From: Comamonadaceae bacterium
GTDB lineage: Bacteria; Pseudomonadota; Gammaproteobacteria; Burkholderiales; Burkholderiaceae_C
Direction: 5' to 3'
DNA length: 64,000 nucleotides
Assembly (NCBI GenBank): GCA_021299875.1
Contig: JAJTEW010000001.1
Coordinates: 124,001-188,000, forward strand
How positions within the stretch are numbered: the stretch's first letter is position 1; every line of letters starts with the position of its first letter. Below, one piece after another: positions 1 through 8,100 of this stretch. Both the position numbers and the translations under genes were made by a program. The notes below the pieces were generated by a model. The model did no database searches. It saw only the letters and a list, made by a program, of their open reading frames with translations, and was not told the origin of the DNA.

Positions 1-2768
1 ATCAGGCCCACGCCATAGGCCGCGCCCATGTCGCGGAAGGTCTCGTAGGTGATCTGCGATTCGCCATCCCACTTGATGCTGTAGCCACGCCAGGCGTCGT
101 CGGGCTGGTGGATGAAGTACTCCTCAATCTGCTCACCATCCGGGCCTTTGATCTTCGCGATATCACCGCGCATCTTGAACAAGCCGTACAAAGGGCTGTC
201 CACCTTGCCTGCCATGTCGGCCATGACAAAGTTCACCGGCAGCATGTTTTTGTGGATGATGGGTTGCTCGCGCAACGTGTCGCTCACGGTGACCAACTCG
301 CGCACGGCCACCACTTTGCCTGTGGCGCTTTTCACACCCAGCTGCAACAAGGCGTCCAGGTCGCCATGCAGCGGCGCGGGCAACTGAATGAACGCAGGCA
401 CCGGGTACTTGCTGCCGTCGTGCAAATAGGTGGCGTCTTCGCCCGCCAAGCCTGCGCGCAAAGTGGTCACGATGGCTTGCTGCGACACGCCAAGAGCGGC
501 AGCCTTGCGGCGGTCCACCAACAGTACTTTGCGCGGCGCATCGGCGATGGCGCTTTCGTCCACATCGACCACACCTTCGGTTTTCTCAAACACCGCGCGC
601 ACCGCCTTGGCCACTTGGCGACGCCCTTCGGCGTCAGGCCCATAGATCTCGGCCACGATGGGTGACATCACGGGCGGGCCGGGAGGCACTTCGACCACTT
701 TGACGTTGGCCCCATGGCGCCGACCAATCTCTTGCAAGGCTGGGCGCACACGGGTGGCGATCACATGGCTCTTGTCGCTTCGCTCGGATTTGCCCACCAG
801 ATTGACCTGGATGTCCCCGAGCTCAGAGGCTGCGCGCAGGTAGTACTGGCGCACCAAGCCGTTGAAATTGATGGGCGAAGCGGTGCCGACATAGGCCTGG
901 TAATGCGTGACCTCGGGCACGGCGGCCAAATGACCACCCAGTTCGCGCATCACGGCGGCTGTTTTTTCCAGAGGCGTGCCCGCAGGCATGTCCACCACCA
1001 CCTGGAACTCCGACTTGTCGTCAAAGGGCAGCATCTTGAGCATGACCAAACCGGTGGCGGGTAAGACCAAAGACAAGGCGATCAAACCGGCCACCCCCAT
1101 CCCCAGCAGCTTGCGGTTGCGCCCGCCGGATTGGGGATCGAGCAAGGGCTTGAAAACCCTCTCAAACAACGGCTCGAGTTGGGCGCTCAGGCCGGTGTGG
1201 CCGCCTGCCGCGTCATGCGCATGACCGGCCAGGGGTTTCATCCACATGCCTGCCAACCAGGGCGTGATGACAAAGGCAATGGCCAACGACAGCAACATGC
1301 CCAAGCTCGCGTTGATCGGGATTGGACTCATGTAAGGGCCCATCAGGCCACTCACAAACGCCATGGGCAGGAGGGCCGCGATCACGGTGAAGGTGGCCAA
1401 AATGGTGGGGCCCCCGACTTCGTCCACCGCGCCGGGAATGATGTCACGCAAGGTTTTTTCAGGGAACAGTTGCTGGTGGCGGTGGATGTTTTCCACCACC
1501 ACGATGGCATCGTCCACCAAAATACCGATCGAGAAAATGAGCGCAAACAGCGACACCCGGTTGAGTGTGAAGCCCCAGGCCCATGAAGCGAACAAGGTGG
1601 CGGTCAGCGTCAAGATGACCGCCACGCCCACAATCGCGGCCTCGCGGCGGCCCAGGGCCATGAACACCAGCGCCACCACCGACGCGGTGGCAAACAGCAG
1701 CTTCTGGATCAGCTTTAGTGCTTTGTCGTTGGCGCTTTCGCCATAGTTGCGCGTCTCCACCACCTCGACGTTGTCGGGGATCACGGTGCCTTGCAATTTG
1801 GCCACACGGCTTTTCACGCCGTTGGCCACGTCGATGGCGTTTTCGCCCGACTTCTTGGTGATCGACAGTGTGACGGCGGCGAATTCTTCACCCCCGTTTT
1901 TTTGGTTGTTGCCGTGCCAGACATAGCGTGCAGCTGGCATGGGGCCGTCCTGCACATCGGCCACATCTTTCAAAAACACCGGCTTGCCCTGCACCACTTG
2001 CACCACCAGGTCGGCCACTTCCAAGGCCTGCGACAGGTGCGGCCCGGCTTCAATGGCGACGCTTTGGTTGCCCCCCAACAAGTCGCCCACCGGCAAGCCC
2101 AAGTTGGCCGACTGCAAAGCCATGCGCAAATCGTGCACCGTGACGCCAGAGCCGTTCATGCGCTGCGGGTCAATTTGCACCAGCACCGCACGGCGCGGCC
2201 CGCCAATGGTGACCACATCGCGTGTGCCTGGCACGCGCTTGATGTCGGCTTCGATGCTGTGCGCCACGCGCTCCAGATCAAATGCGCTCACATCCGTTGT
2301 GCGGCCGTGCAAGGTGAGGGACACGATGGGGACATCGTCAATGCCCTTGGGCTTGATGAGCGGTTCAGGCAATCCCAGGTTGCGCGGCAACCAGTCGGCG
2401 TTTTCGCGGATCGTGTCGTGCAACTTGACCAGCGCCTCGGTGCGCAGCACGCCCACCTTGAACTGCACCGTCATGATCGCCACACCTGGGCGCGAGACCG
2501 AGTACACGTGTTCCACGCCCGCAATTTTAGACAGCACCTGCTCGGCTGGGATCGCCACCATTTGTTCAACATCGCGCACCGACGCACCCGGGAAAGGCGC
2601 GATCACATTGGCCATGGTCACGTTGATCTGTGGCTCTTCTTCGCGGGGCGTCACCATGACGGCAAACACACCCAACAATAACGCCACCAGCGCCAGCAAG
2701 GGCGTGATTTGCGCGCTTTGGAAGGCCGCTGAGATGCGGCCCGAAATGCCCATTTTTGGCTCGCTCAT
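1..2768 (-). CDS. RND efflux transporter permease subunit (partial, C-terminus beyond window)
   Basis: Inner-membrane proton-driven pump of the RND superfamily (AcrB/HAE1-like). About 922 codons are visible from the ATG at 2768, while the family runs to about 1,020-1,060, so only the last part is lost at the window edge. Seen: a cytoplasmic N-terminus and first membrane segment (residues about 20-40), a large periplasmic loop, and the TM4 proton-relay motif GILVDDAIVVVENI with paired Asp near residue 416, followed by a second half starting near residue 540. The start lies 10 bp after the adaptor stop, so the two are translated as one unit. No outer-membrane channel gene is in view. The substrate is unknown; the divergent ArsR-type regulator and nearby sulfur genes make a thiol, metal or sulfur-related stress plausible, but that is inference. 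Confidence 0.93.
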   Translation of the reverse strand, partial: MSEPKMGISGRISAAFQSAQITPLLALVALLLGVFAVMVTPREEEPQINVTMANVIAPFPGASVRDVEQMVAIPAEQVLSKIAGVEHVYSVSRPGVAIMTVQFKVGVLRTEALVKLHDTIRENADWLPRNLGLPEPLIKPKGIDDVPIVSLTLHGRTTDVSAFDLERVAHSIEADIKRVPGTRDVVTIGGPRRAVLVQIDPQRMNGSGVTVHDLRMALQSANLGLPVGDLLGGNQSVAIEAGPHLSQALEVADLVVQVVQGKPVFLKDVADVQDGPMPAARYVWHGNNQKNGGEEFAAVTLSITKKSGENAIDVANGVKSRVAKLQGTVIPDNVEVVETRNYGESANDKALKLIQKLLFATASVVALVFMALGRREAAIVGVAVILTLTATLFASWAWGFTLNRVSLFALIFSIGILVDDAIVVVENIHRHQQLFPEKTLRDIIPGAVDEVGGPTILATFTVIAALLPMAFVSGLMGPYMSPIPINASLGMLLSLAIAFVITPWLAGMWMKPLAGHAHDAAGGHTGLSAQLEPLFERVFKPLLDPQSGGRNRKLLGMGVAGLIALSLVLPATGLVMLKMLPFDDKSEFQVVVDMPAGTPLEKTAAVMRELGGHLAAVPEVTHYQAYVGTASPINFNGLVRQYYLRAASELGDIQVNLVGKSERSDKSHVIATRVRPALQEIGRRHGANVKVVEVPPGPPVMSPIVAEIYGPDAEGRRQVAKAVRAVFEKTEGVVDVDESAIADAPRKVLLVDRRKAAALGVSQQAIVTTLRAGLAGEDATYLHDGSKYPVPAFIQLPAPLHGDLDALLQLGVKSATGKVVAVRELVTVSDTLREQPIIHKNMLPVNFVMADMAGKVDSPLYGLFKMRGDIAKIKGPDGEQIEEYFIHQPDDAWRGYSIKWDGESQITYETFRDMGAAYGVGL

Positions 2769-2778
2769 GGGTCTTCTT

Positions 2779-3843
2779 TCAGCGTTGTGTGTTGACCGTC
2801 ACCGGGTCGGTGACGACTTGCTCGCCCGCGCTCACACCGGACAACACCTCCACCGTTTGGCCCGTGGTGCGGCCCAAACGCACTTGGCGCAATCGGGCTT
2901 TGCCTTGCGCGTCCACCACATAAACGCCCGTCATCTCGGCGCGGCGCACGACGGCGGTCAAGGGCAGAAATACGCGGCCATCCTTCACACCGGTCTTGGC
3001 CGCATCGCTTGCCGTGCTGCTGGGCACCCAAACCCGGGCAAACATACCCGGCACCAAGCCCTCTACACCCGCAGGCAAGGCCACGCGCAACTGCGCGGTG
3101 TGGGTCACCGGATCCACGGTGGGCAGTAGTTGCACGCTGGCCACTGCCACACTCTTGTGGCCCGCGATCTCGTAACGAACCGATTTCAACTGGGTTCGCA
3201 CACCTTCCATCATCGACTGCGGCACGGCCGCGCTCAGTCGCAAAGCCGAGGGGTCGTGCAAGCTGACCAAGGGGCGGCCCGGCATGGCCATGTCACCCAA
3301 GGTGACGGGCACATCGGACACCACCCCATGAAATGGCGCACGCACACTGAAAAAGCCAGTCTGGGTTTGGGCTGCGCGGGTTTGGGCTTGTTGGGCTTGC
3401 ACCTGTGCTTGCGCAGATTCGAACTGGGCCTGCGTGCGGTCGAGAGCGCCTTGGCTGATGTATTGCTTTTGAAAAAGTTGTTGTTGCCGCTCCAGCTCTT
3501 TGGTCGCCACGCGCAAATTGGCCTGTGCGGCTTCGAGCTGGGCGGTATTGCCCACCACGTTTTGCTGGGCGGCGCTGGCGTCGATGCGCAGCAACTCTTG
3601 TCCGGCCCTCACCCGGTCACCGGCCTTGACGTTCAAACTGACAATGGCGCCGGGGACTTGGGCGGACAAAGTGGCCTGACGCACGGCCTCGACCACGGCG
3701 TCCAGACTCAGTTCTTGGGCACCCGCCCTGCTGGCTTGGGCGGCCACACTTTTGACTGCCGCCGCATCGGCATTGGCCCAAATCGGGTTGCTGGTCAAAC
3801 CAGCAACCGCCAAGACCGAGGTCCATATCCATCGACTGTTCAT
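2779..3843 (-). CDS. RND efflux periplasmic adaptor (HlyD/MFP family)
   Basis: Periplasmic membrane-fusion protein linking the RND permease to an outer-membrane channel. The ATG at 3843 is chosen because it opens directly on a signal peptide (MNSRWIWTSVLAVAGL, cleavage near PIWANA); an in-frame ATG at 3903 would add 20 residues and run into the operator-like dyad. Seen from residue 60: a lipoyl half-motif (IVSLNVKAGDRVRAGQELL), an Ala/Gln-rich coiled-coil hairpin (about 95-165), the second lipoyl half (VRAPFHGVVSDVPVTLGD), then beta-barrel and membrane-proximal domains ending in EQVVTDPVTVNTQR. 354 aa is normal for the family. First gene of the adaptor-permease operon, transcribed away from the arsR-type gene. 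Confidence 0.92.
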   Translation of the reverse strand: MNSRWIWTSVLAVAGLTSNPIWANADAAAVKSVAAQASRAGAQELSLDAVVEAVRQATLSAQVPGAIVSLNVKAGDRVRAGQELLRIDASAAQQNVVGNTAQLEAAQANLRVATKELERQQQLFQKQYISQGALDRTQAQFESAQAQVQAQQAQTRAAQTQTGFFSVRAPFHGVVSDVPVTLGDMAMPGRPLVSLHDPSALRLSAAVPQSMMEGVRTQLKSVRYEIAGHKSVAVASVQLLPTVDPVTHTAQLRVALPAGVEGLVPGMFARVWVPSSTASDAAKTGVKDGRVFLPLTAVVRRAEMTGVYVVDAQGKARLRQVRLGRTTGQTVEVLSGVSAGEQVVTDPVTVNTQR

Positions 3844-3887
3844 TTGAGATTTCCCAGCAAAATATTCATGTCTGCTTATTTGATTGT

Positions 3888-3903
3888 TTGCGTATATGCG
3901 CAA
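3888..3903. promoter_or_regulatory. Operator-like dyad between adaptor and arsR-type gene
   Basis: TTGCGTATATGCGCAA is a 16-bp dyad with a single mismatch (G-T at the sixth pair). It lies in the AT-rich 134-bp gap between the divergent adaptor and arsR-type genes, the usual position for an ArsR/SmtB-family operator controlling both. Binding is inferred. Confidence 0.5.
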
Positions 3904-3977
3904 TAATACAATAAAACAAGATACTATTCAAACATTCTCAAACGAACGGCATCTTTACAATGTGCCCTAGAACACCC

Positions 3978-4313
3978 ATGAAAGACTTACCTGCCAAAGC
4001 ACTCGAACAGATTGCGGCCTATTTCCAGGCGCTGTCTGAACCGACGCGGCTGAAAATCCTGAATCTGTTGCGAGACAAGGAGTACAACGTGGGCGAGCTG
4101 GCGCAACTGTCGGGCTACTCGGCGGCCAATGTCTCGCGCCACCTGTCTTATTTGGCGCAACACGGCATCGTGACCCGCGAAAGCCGAGGGGCCAGCGTGT
4201 TCTACAAAGTCTCCGACCCGTCCATCTATGCCATGTGCGACTTGGTCTGCGCCAACATTGCTCGGCAGTACGAGCAAAACGCCAACGACCGGGCCGTGTT
4301 CACGCCCCAGTGA
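3978..4313 (+). CDS. ArsR/SmtB-family transcriptional repressor, C-x3-C type
   Basis: Small winged-helix repressor (111 aa from ATG 3978). An earlier in-frame ATG at 3960 is disfavoured because it overlaps a -10-like TACAAT (3956-3961), which would place transcription start near 3968. Seen: the ArsR core ALSEPTRLKILNLL, a recognition helix SAANVSRHLSYLAQHG, a wing with SRGASVFYKV, and a C-terminal helix with two cysteines spaced C-x3-C (MCDLVC). The alpha-3 metal box ELCVCDL is absent, so a thiol or metal site on the C-terminal helix is more likely. Divergent from the efflux genes and probably their repressor. Its last 14 bp overlap the end of the convergent MerR-type gene. Confidence 0.88.
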   Translation: MKDLPAKALEQIAAYFQALSEPTRLKILNLLRDKEYNVGELAQLSGYSAANVSRHLSYLAQHGIVTRESRGASVFYKVSDPSIYAMCDLVCANIARQYEQNANDRAVFTPQ

Positions 4314-5310
4314 TGGTTGACCTCGCTGCGCGGGGCATTTCTCTCAAATCAATGCCTTCGTGCTCAGCGATTTTCTCCAGGGCATTCTCGAACAAGGAAC
4401 GTGCCGAGCCTGAGATGGCCCGCAAATAAGAGTGCAAGTGCGCGTCCTCGGCGTTTTTGTTCAGGCACTCTTGGCTGTATTCCTCAAAACTGGCCAACTG
4501 GGCAATCAACTCGGCCACATGCCTTGGGCATTCGCACAGCACATTGGTCGAGATGCCCGCCACGCGGCGCAAGGTCTGGTCTGAATATTTGCGGCTGGCA
4601 ATCACCGCGCCTTGGCTGCCAAACTCTTGGGCTCGGCTGCGGTCCACGAACAAGATCGATTGCAGCAGCTCGGCCAACTCACCGTCAGAGATCGGATCGC
4701 GCCGCACGATCATGCCCGCCCGCTTCATGGACTGCACCACCACGTCCGGGGCAAAGTTGTACAGCACGATGGTCTGGGCAAAAGCGTGGCGCTGGGTCAA
4801 GGTCTTTATGGCGGAAAAAACCGTGTCCTGCAGCGAACTGACTCGGACCAGCAAGACCTGCGGTTTGTCGGACAAAGTTGCGTAGCTGACCGAGGCCAGG
4901 TCCTCCAACACATCGGTGACCTGAATGCGGTGTTGGCTCAAGACCGCGGCAAATTTGCTCGACTCCAACCGGTTGGCCAAACCCAAACCCACCACGGCCA
5001 AGCAGACCGGCAAGGTCAACACAGGTGAAGGGCTTGTGGCGCGGGTGTCTTGACTCGCGAGGCGACGCAATTGCTCGACATCCAGGTGGGCAATCGCCCC
5101 GATACCGTGCCCTGCACTTGTGAGCTGCTTGAGCAACAGCGCTTTGGACACATCGGGTTCGCCAAACAAGCGTTGGTTGCCCTCGGTTTTGACGGGGCTG
5201 AAAGCACCGTAACGGGTTTGCCAAATGCGCAGTGTCGACACTGGAATGTCCGTGGTCTTGGAGACAGCGCCGATGCGGAACAGGGGACTTGAAGATGAAC
5301 GAGGGATCAA
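4300..5310 (-). CDS. MerR-type regulator with Rossmann-like C-terminal domain
   Basis: 336 aa from a TTG codon; no in-frame ATG precedes the HTH. Residues about 10-75 form a MerR/CarH-like winged helix (RIGAVSKTTDIPVSTLRIWQ, then GNQRLFGEPDV). The middle (about 95-205) alternates beta strands and helices (AVVGLGLANRLE, PQVLLVRVSSLQD, QTIVLYNFAPDVV), like the B12-binding fold of CarH/LitR proteins. The cobalamin DxHxxG motif is not visible, so light or B12 sensing is not supported. The C-terminal part is helical. Ligand and targets unknown. Divergent from the Rrf2-type gene across a 118-bp gap containing spaced direct repeats. Confidence 0.75.
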   Translation of the reverse strand: MIPRSSSSPLFRIGAVSKTTDIPVSTLRIWQTRYGAFSPVKTEGNQRLFGEPDVSKALLLKQLTSAGHGIGAIAHLDVEQLRRLASQDTRATSPSPVLTLPVCLAVVGLGLANRLESSKFAAVLSQHRIQVTDVLEDLASVSYATLSDKPQVLLVRVSSLQDTVFSAIKTLTQRHAFAQTIVLYNFAPDVVVQSMKRAGMIVRRDPISDGELAELLQSILFVDRSRAQEFGSQGAVIASRKYSDQTLRRVAGISTNVLCECPRHVAELIAQLASFEEYSQECLNKNAEDAHLHSYLRAISGSARSLFENALEKIAEHEGIDLREMPRAARSTITGA

Positions 5311-5331
5311 AGCAGCGCCTATGTGCAGGTA

Positions 5332-5391
5332 TTGCGTAGATTTTATGACGAAAAATAAAGTTATGTCATGCTATTCACCCTTTGCGTAGAT
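5332..5391 (+). repeat. Two direct copies of TTGCGTAGAT spaced exactly 50 bp
   Basis: Identical decamers at 5332-5341 and 5382-5391 in the intergenic region of the divergent MerR-type and Rrf2-type genes, with a weaker partial copy (GCGTAGAG, 5419-5426) next to the Rrf2 ribosome-binding site. Between them lies an inverted pair ATGAC (5345-5349) / GTCAT (5365-5369). A 50-bp period is close to five helical turns, which would put both copies on one face of the DNA. Likely regulator-binding sites; which protein binds is unknown. Confidence 0.55.
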
Positions 5392-5428
5392 AAATACCTC
5401 AAAATTCTACTCAAAGGAGCGTAGAGCC

Positions 5429-5923
5429 ATGATTTCAAACCGAACCATCAATGCCTTGGATGTGTGCGTGGTCATCGCCGAGCTGCAGCACAAGGGCCGG
5501 GTCTCCACCACCACCTTGTCCAACCGACTTAAGCTGTCGGTGTCCAACCTTGAGAGCATCCTCAAACCTCTCAAAGACCACCACATCGTCAGTGCCAACA
5601 AAGGCCCGGGTGGGGGCTACAACATCCAAGGTGACATCGCCCTGGTGTCCATGTGGGACATCGCCTGTGCGTTTGAAAATACCTTGGAACAGCAAGACAA
5701 CGCGTCCGATGGTGGGTCTGCGCCGGCAAGCTTTGAATGGGGTTTGGAGCAGGTGGTGATCGACACCTTGAGCCAATTCGTGCTGGCCGACTTCGTTGAC
5801 CTGTCTGCTGTTGAGGCACCTGAAGAAACGCCTGTCTTGAACCGCTTCAAACTCAAACCCCTGGCGCCCCCCCTGATTCCCAAAGCCCCCAATTCGGTGT
5901 TTCAGTTGTTCATGACCGTGTAG
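5429..5923 (+). CDS. Rrf2-family transcriptional regulator
   Basis: 164 aa with a good ribosome-binding site (AAAGGAG, 5413-5419, nine bases before ATG). The N-terminal winged helix fits Rrf2/IscR proteins: helix VSTTTLSNRLKLSVSNLESILKPL cut around residues 28-50, then HHIVSANKGPGGGY, the typical glycine wing. The three closely spaced cysteines that ligate an Fe-S cluster in IscR are missing, so it is not an obvious iron-sulfur sensor. The last 60 residues are low-complexity and unlike known sensors. Convergent with the small membrane protein gene at 5974. Confidence 0.82.
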   Translation: MISNRTINALDVCVVIAELQHKGRVSTTTLSNRLKLSVSNLESILKPLKDHHIVSANKGPGGGYNIQGDIALVSMWDIACAFENTLEQQDNASDGGSAPASFEWGLEQVVIDTLSQFVLADFVDLSAVEAPEETPVLNRFKLKPLAPPLIPKAPNSVFQLFMTV

Positions 5924-5973
5924 TGGCTCATCTTGCTGCTTTGAGCAGATTGAACGGCCTATGCCTGCTGATG

Positions 5974-6297
5974 TCAGCGTTGCCGCATGGCCAATACAGG
6001 CCACATCAGCAGCGCAGCCGCCACGCCACAACCGGTAGCCATGCCCAGCAAAGCGGCCCAATCCACCCAATAACCCATGTCAGCCAGCGTGGATTGGGTC
6101 AAAGACGGCAAAGCCACAACGGCCACCAACGCCACCAGCACGGCCACAGCGGCCAACGTGGCTGGCTTGACCCGCTTGAGCTTCTTGCGATTGATCACCA
6201 TCATCACCGCCCACATCAAGGCCAAAGGCGCCAGCGCAGGCAGCAGGTCCCAAAGAACTTCGTAGGCAATATTCATCGCCAGCCAGATTTCATACAT
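5974..6297 (-). CDS. Small three-helix membrane protein, end of the SQR gene group
   Basis: 107 aa; AGGAG eight bases before ATG 6297 supports the start. Three predicted membrane segments: DLLPALAPLALMWAVMMVI (about 17-35), ATLAAVAVLVALVAVVALP (about 46-64) and a C-terminal one around 78-101. No catalytic motif or heme ligands stand out and I do not recognise the family. It follows the SQR gene by 28 bp in the same direction, so it may help anchor SQR or pass electrons to quinone, but only position supports this. Confidence 0.75.
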   Translation of the reverse strand: MYEIWLAMNIAYEVLWDLLPALAPLALMWAVMMVINRKKLKRVKPATLAAVAVLVALVAVVALPSLTQSTLADMGYWVDWAALLGMATGCGVAAALLMWPVLAMRQR

Positions 6298-6325
6298 GTG
6301 CGTCTCCTGATGTCTTGAGTGTGCT

Positions 6326-7651
6326 TCAAACCCGGCCCTTGAGCGTTGCCAAGTAGGCGGGCTTGAGCATGCGGTATTTCATCAGCCAGGCAAAGTAGCT
6401 CGCCTGCAGTGGCTCGATCATGGGCAGCGAAGGCGTGAGGCGGCCTTCGTAGTCGAACTCGATCAACATGGCCGAGCCCTCTTTCACGATCAGCGGGCAT
6501 GAGGTGTAGCCATCAAACTTTTGACCGGGCGCACGGCCCGCGATCACGTCCACCAAGTGCTCGGCCACGATGGGCGCGCTCTTTTTGATGGTGGCCGCCG
6601 TCTTGCCACGCGGCGTGCCGTTCACATCGCCCACACCAAACACATTGGGGTAGCGGCGGTGCTGCAAGGTGGCCTTGTCCACCTCCAGCCAGCCGCCTGC
6701 GGCAAAGGGGCCCTCTTTCCAGGCCAGGTCGGAATTCTTGACCGCATCGGGCGCACGCATGGGCGGCACCACATGGATGAAGTCGTAAGGCACCATGGTG
6801 CTCGCGCCTTCGGGCGAGACAAAACGCGCCCGCTGCGCACCGATGTCGATGCCCTGCAGCTTTTGTGTGGTCTCGACCGCGATGCCCAGATCTTTCCAGC
6901 GCGAGAGCACGTTGTCATTCACCACCTTGACGCCAAACACATTGCCCAGCGCCGAATAGAACGTGATCTTGGATTTGTAAAGGGTGCCCGACTGTGCCAG
7001 GCGGTCGCGCAGCATGAAGGTCATCTTGAGAGGCGCACCCGCGCACTTGAGCGGCGTGGCGGGCAGCGTCAGCACCGCGTTGCCACCCTTGCGGCGAAAC
7101 GCGTCCATGCTGGCCCAAGTGGCCTGCGCCGCTTCGGGGCTGGGGTAGACGCTGGTCAGGCCCTTTTGGCCAATCGCGTTCACATCCATGCCCTCGATCA
7201 GCGACCAGTCTTGGTGCGTGCCCATGGCCACCACCAGGTAGTCGTACTGGACGCGCTGGCCAGAAGACGTGACCACCGTGTTGCTGGCTGGGTCCAGCTC
7301 GCTGACCATGTCCTTGATCCAATTGAGCTGCGGGGGGTGAAAGTCGGCATTGCGGTCACGCACCTTGCTCACGGGCCACACGCCCGTGGCCACCAGGGTG
7401 TAGCCGGGCTGGTAGTTGTGCTCTTCCTTGCGGTCGATCAGGGTGATCTTGGCCCCGTCGAGCAAGGCATGGAGCCGGTTGGCCACGGCAATGCCGCCCA
7501 AGCCACCCCCCAAAATCACGATGTGCGCCTGCGTTTTGGTTTTGGCCGCCTGGGCAGCGGGCGCGGCGCTGGCCAAAACGGCAGCGCCTGCCGTGCCCAG
7601 TAAGCATTGACGGCGGCTCAGCGCGGGGTTTGTGGGGAAGGTCGTTTCCAT
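6326..7651 (-). CDS. sqr: Sulfide:quinone oxidoreductase, type II, with Tat-like signal
   Basis: FAD enzyme that oxidises sulfide to sulfane sulfur and reduces quinone. 441 aa. The N-terminus has a twin-arginine signal (SRRQCLLGTAGAAVLASAA, ending near residue 36), then the FAD dinucleotide fold VILGGGLGGIAVANRL (45-60) and RKEEHNYQPGYT. Two redox cysteines fit the mitochondrial/type II pattern: C203 in PLKCAGAPLK and C385 in DGYTSCPLIV; the third cysteine of type I enzymes is absent, as expected for type II. A second FAD contact is VFGVGDVNG (338-345). The C-terminus is amphipathic, for monotopic membrane attachment. Lies after the Crp-like HTH gene and before the small membrane protein. A Tat signal is unusual for this subtype. 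Confidence 0.92.
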   Translation of the reverse strand: METTFPTNPALSRRQCLLGTAGAAVLASAAPAAQAAKTKTQAHIVILGGGLGGIAVANRLHALLDGAKITLIDRKEEHNYQPGYTLVATGVWPVSKVRDRNADFHPPQLNWIKDMVSELDPASNTVVTSSGQRVQYDYLVVAMGTHQDWSLIEGMDVNAIGQKGLTSVYPSPEAAQATWASMDAFRRKGGNAVLTLPATPLKCAGAPLKMTFMLRDRLAQSGTLYKSKITFYSALGNVFGVKVVNDNVLSRWKDLGIAVETTQKLQGIDIGAQRARFVSPEGASTMVPYDFIHVVPPMRAPDAVKNSDLAWKEGPFAAGGWLEVDKATLQHRRYPNVFGVGDVNGTPRGKTAATIKKSAPIVAEHLVDVIAGRAPGQKFDGYTSCPLIVKEGSAMLIEFDYEGRLTPSLPMIEPLQASYFAWLMKYRMLKPAYLATLKGRV

Positions 7652-7724
7652 GGCATCTCCAAGTCAAGCAAGCCATGATGGCAGCCCAGTGACTCGAAGA
7701 CTTGCGCCAGATCAATTCCCGTGT

Positions 7725-8048
7725 TCAAGGCATCAGCAGGTTTTCGTTGATGATTTCGCAGCGTCTGCCTTGTTTGTCACAAGGCTTCAGGGCACCGTCG
7801 CGCACCAGGCTGCTGATTTCACGGCTGACAGTTTCGAGTTTGATGTCGAGCATGGCACCCATGTCGTCACGCGCAAAAACCGAGGTCATGCCGGGTTGGT
7901 CGGGATCGCGCATTTTCAGGGCCAGGGCGGCCACGCGTTGGCGGGCCGAGCCGAAGTTCAAGTCGGCAAAGAGCACCATGACGCGGATGCCGCGGTTGCG
8001 GCAGTCCGAATTGCCTTTCCAGGCCGATTCAATTTGGATGGGAATCAT
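7725..8048 (-). CDS. Crp/Fnr-type HTH domain protein lacking the sensor domain
   Basis: 107 aa from ATG 8048 (an in-frame GTG at 8075 is possible). It contains only the C-terminal part of a Crp/Fnr regulator: GSARQRVAALALKMRD followed by the HTH_Crp unit with MTSVFARDDMGAMLDI and the recognition helix KLETVSREISSLVRDG. The roughly 120-residue cyclic-nucleotide or Fe-S sensor barrel that should precede it is not encoded upstream; that DNA is the thioredoxin-like gene. It is either a relic of a full regulator or a free-standing DNA-binding domain. Between the thioredoxin-like and sqr genes, same strand. Confidence 0.7.
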   Translation of the reverse strand: MIPIQIESAWKGNSDCRNRGIRVMVLFADLNFGSARQRVAALALKMRDPDQPGMTSVFARDDMGAMLDIKLETVSREISSLVRDGALKPCDKQGRRCEIINENLLMP

Positions 8049-8100
8049 TTTTTTCAAATCCAGACGGCACTTCACGTTTAGGTCTGAAGTGCTGTCAAGG

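Noticed and set aside
3960..3978. ATG at 3960 as the arsR-type start
   Set aside because: It overlaps the TACAAT -10-like box; the ATG at 3978 lies at a plausible distance from the transcript start.
4300..5310. B12-dependent light sensor of the CarH/LitR type
   Set aside because: The HTH is similar, but the cobalamin-binding DxHxxG motif is not found in the C-terminal domain.
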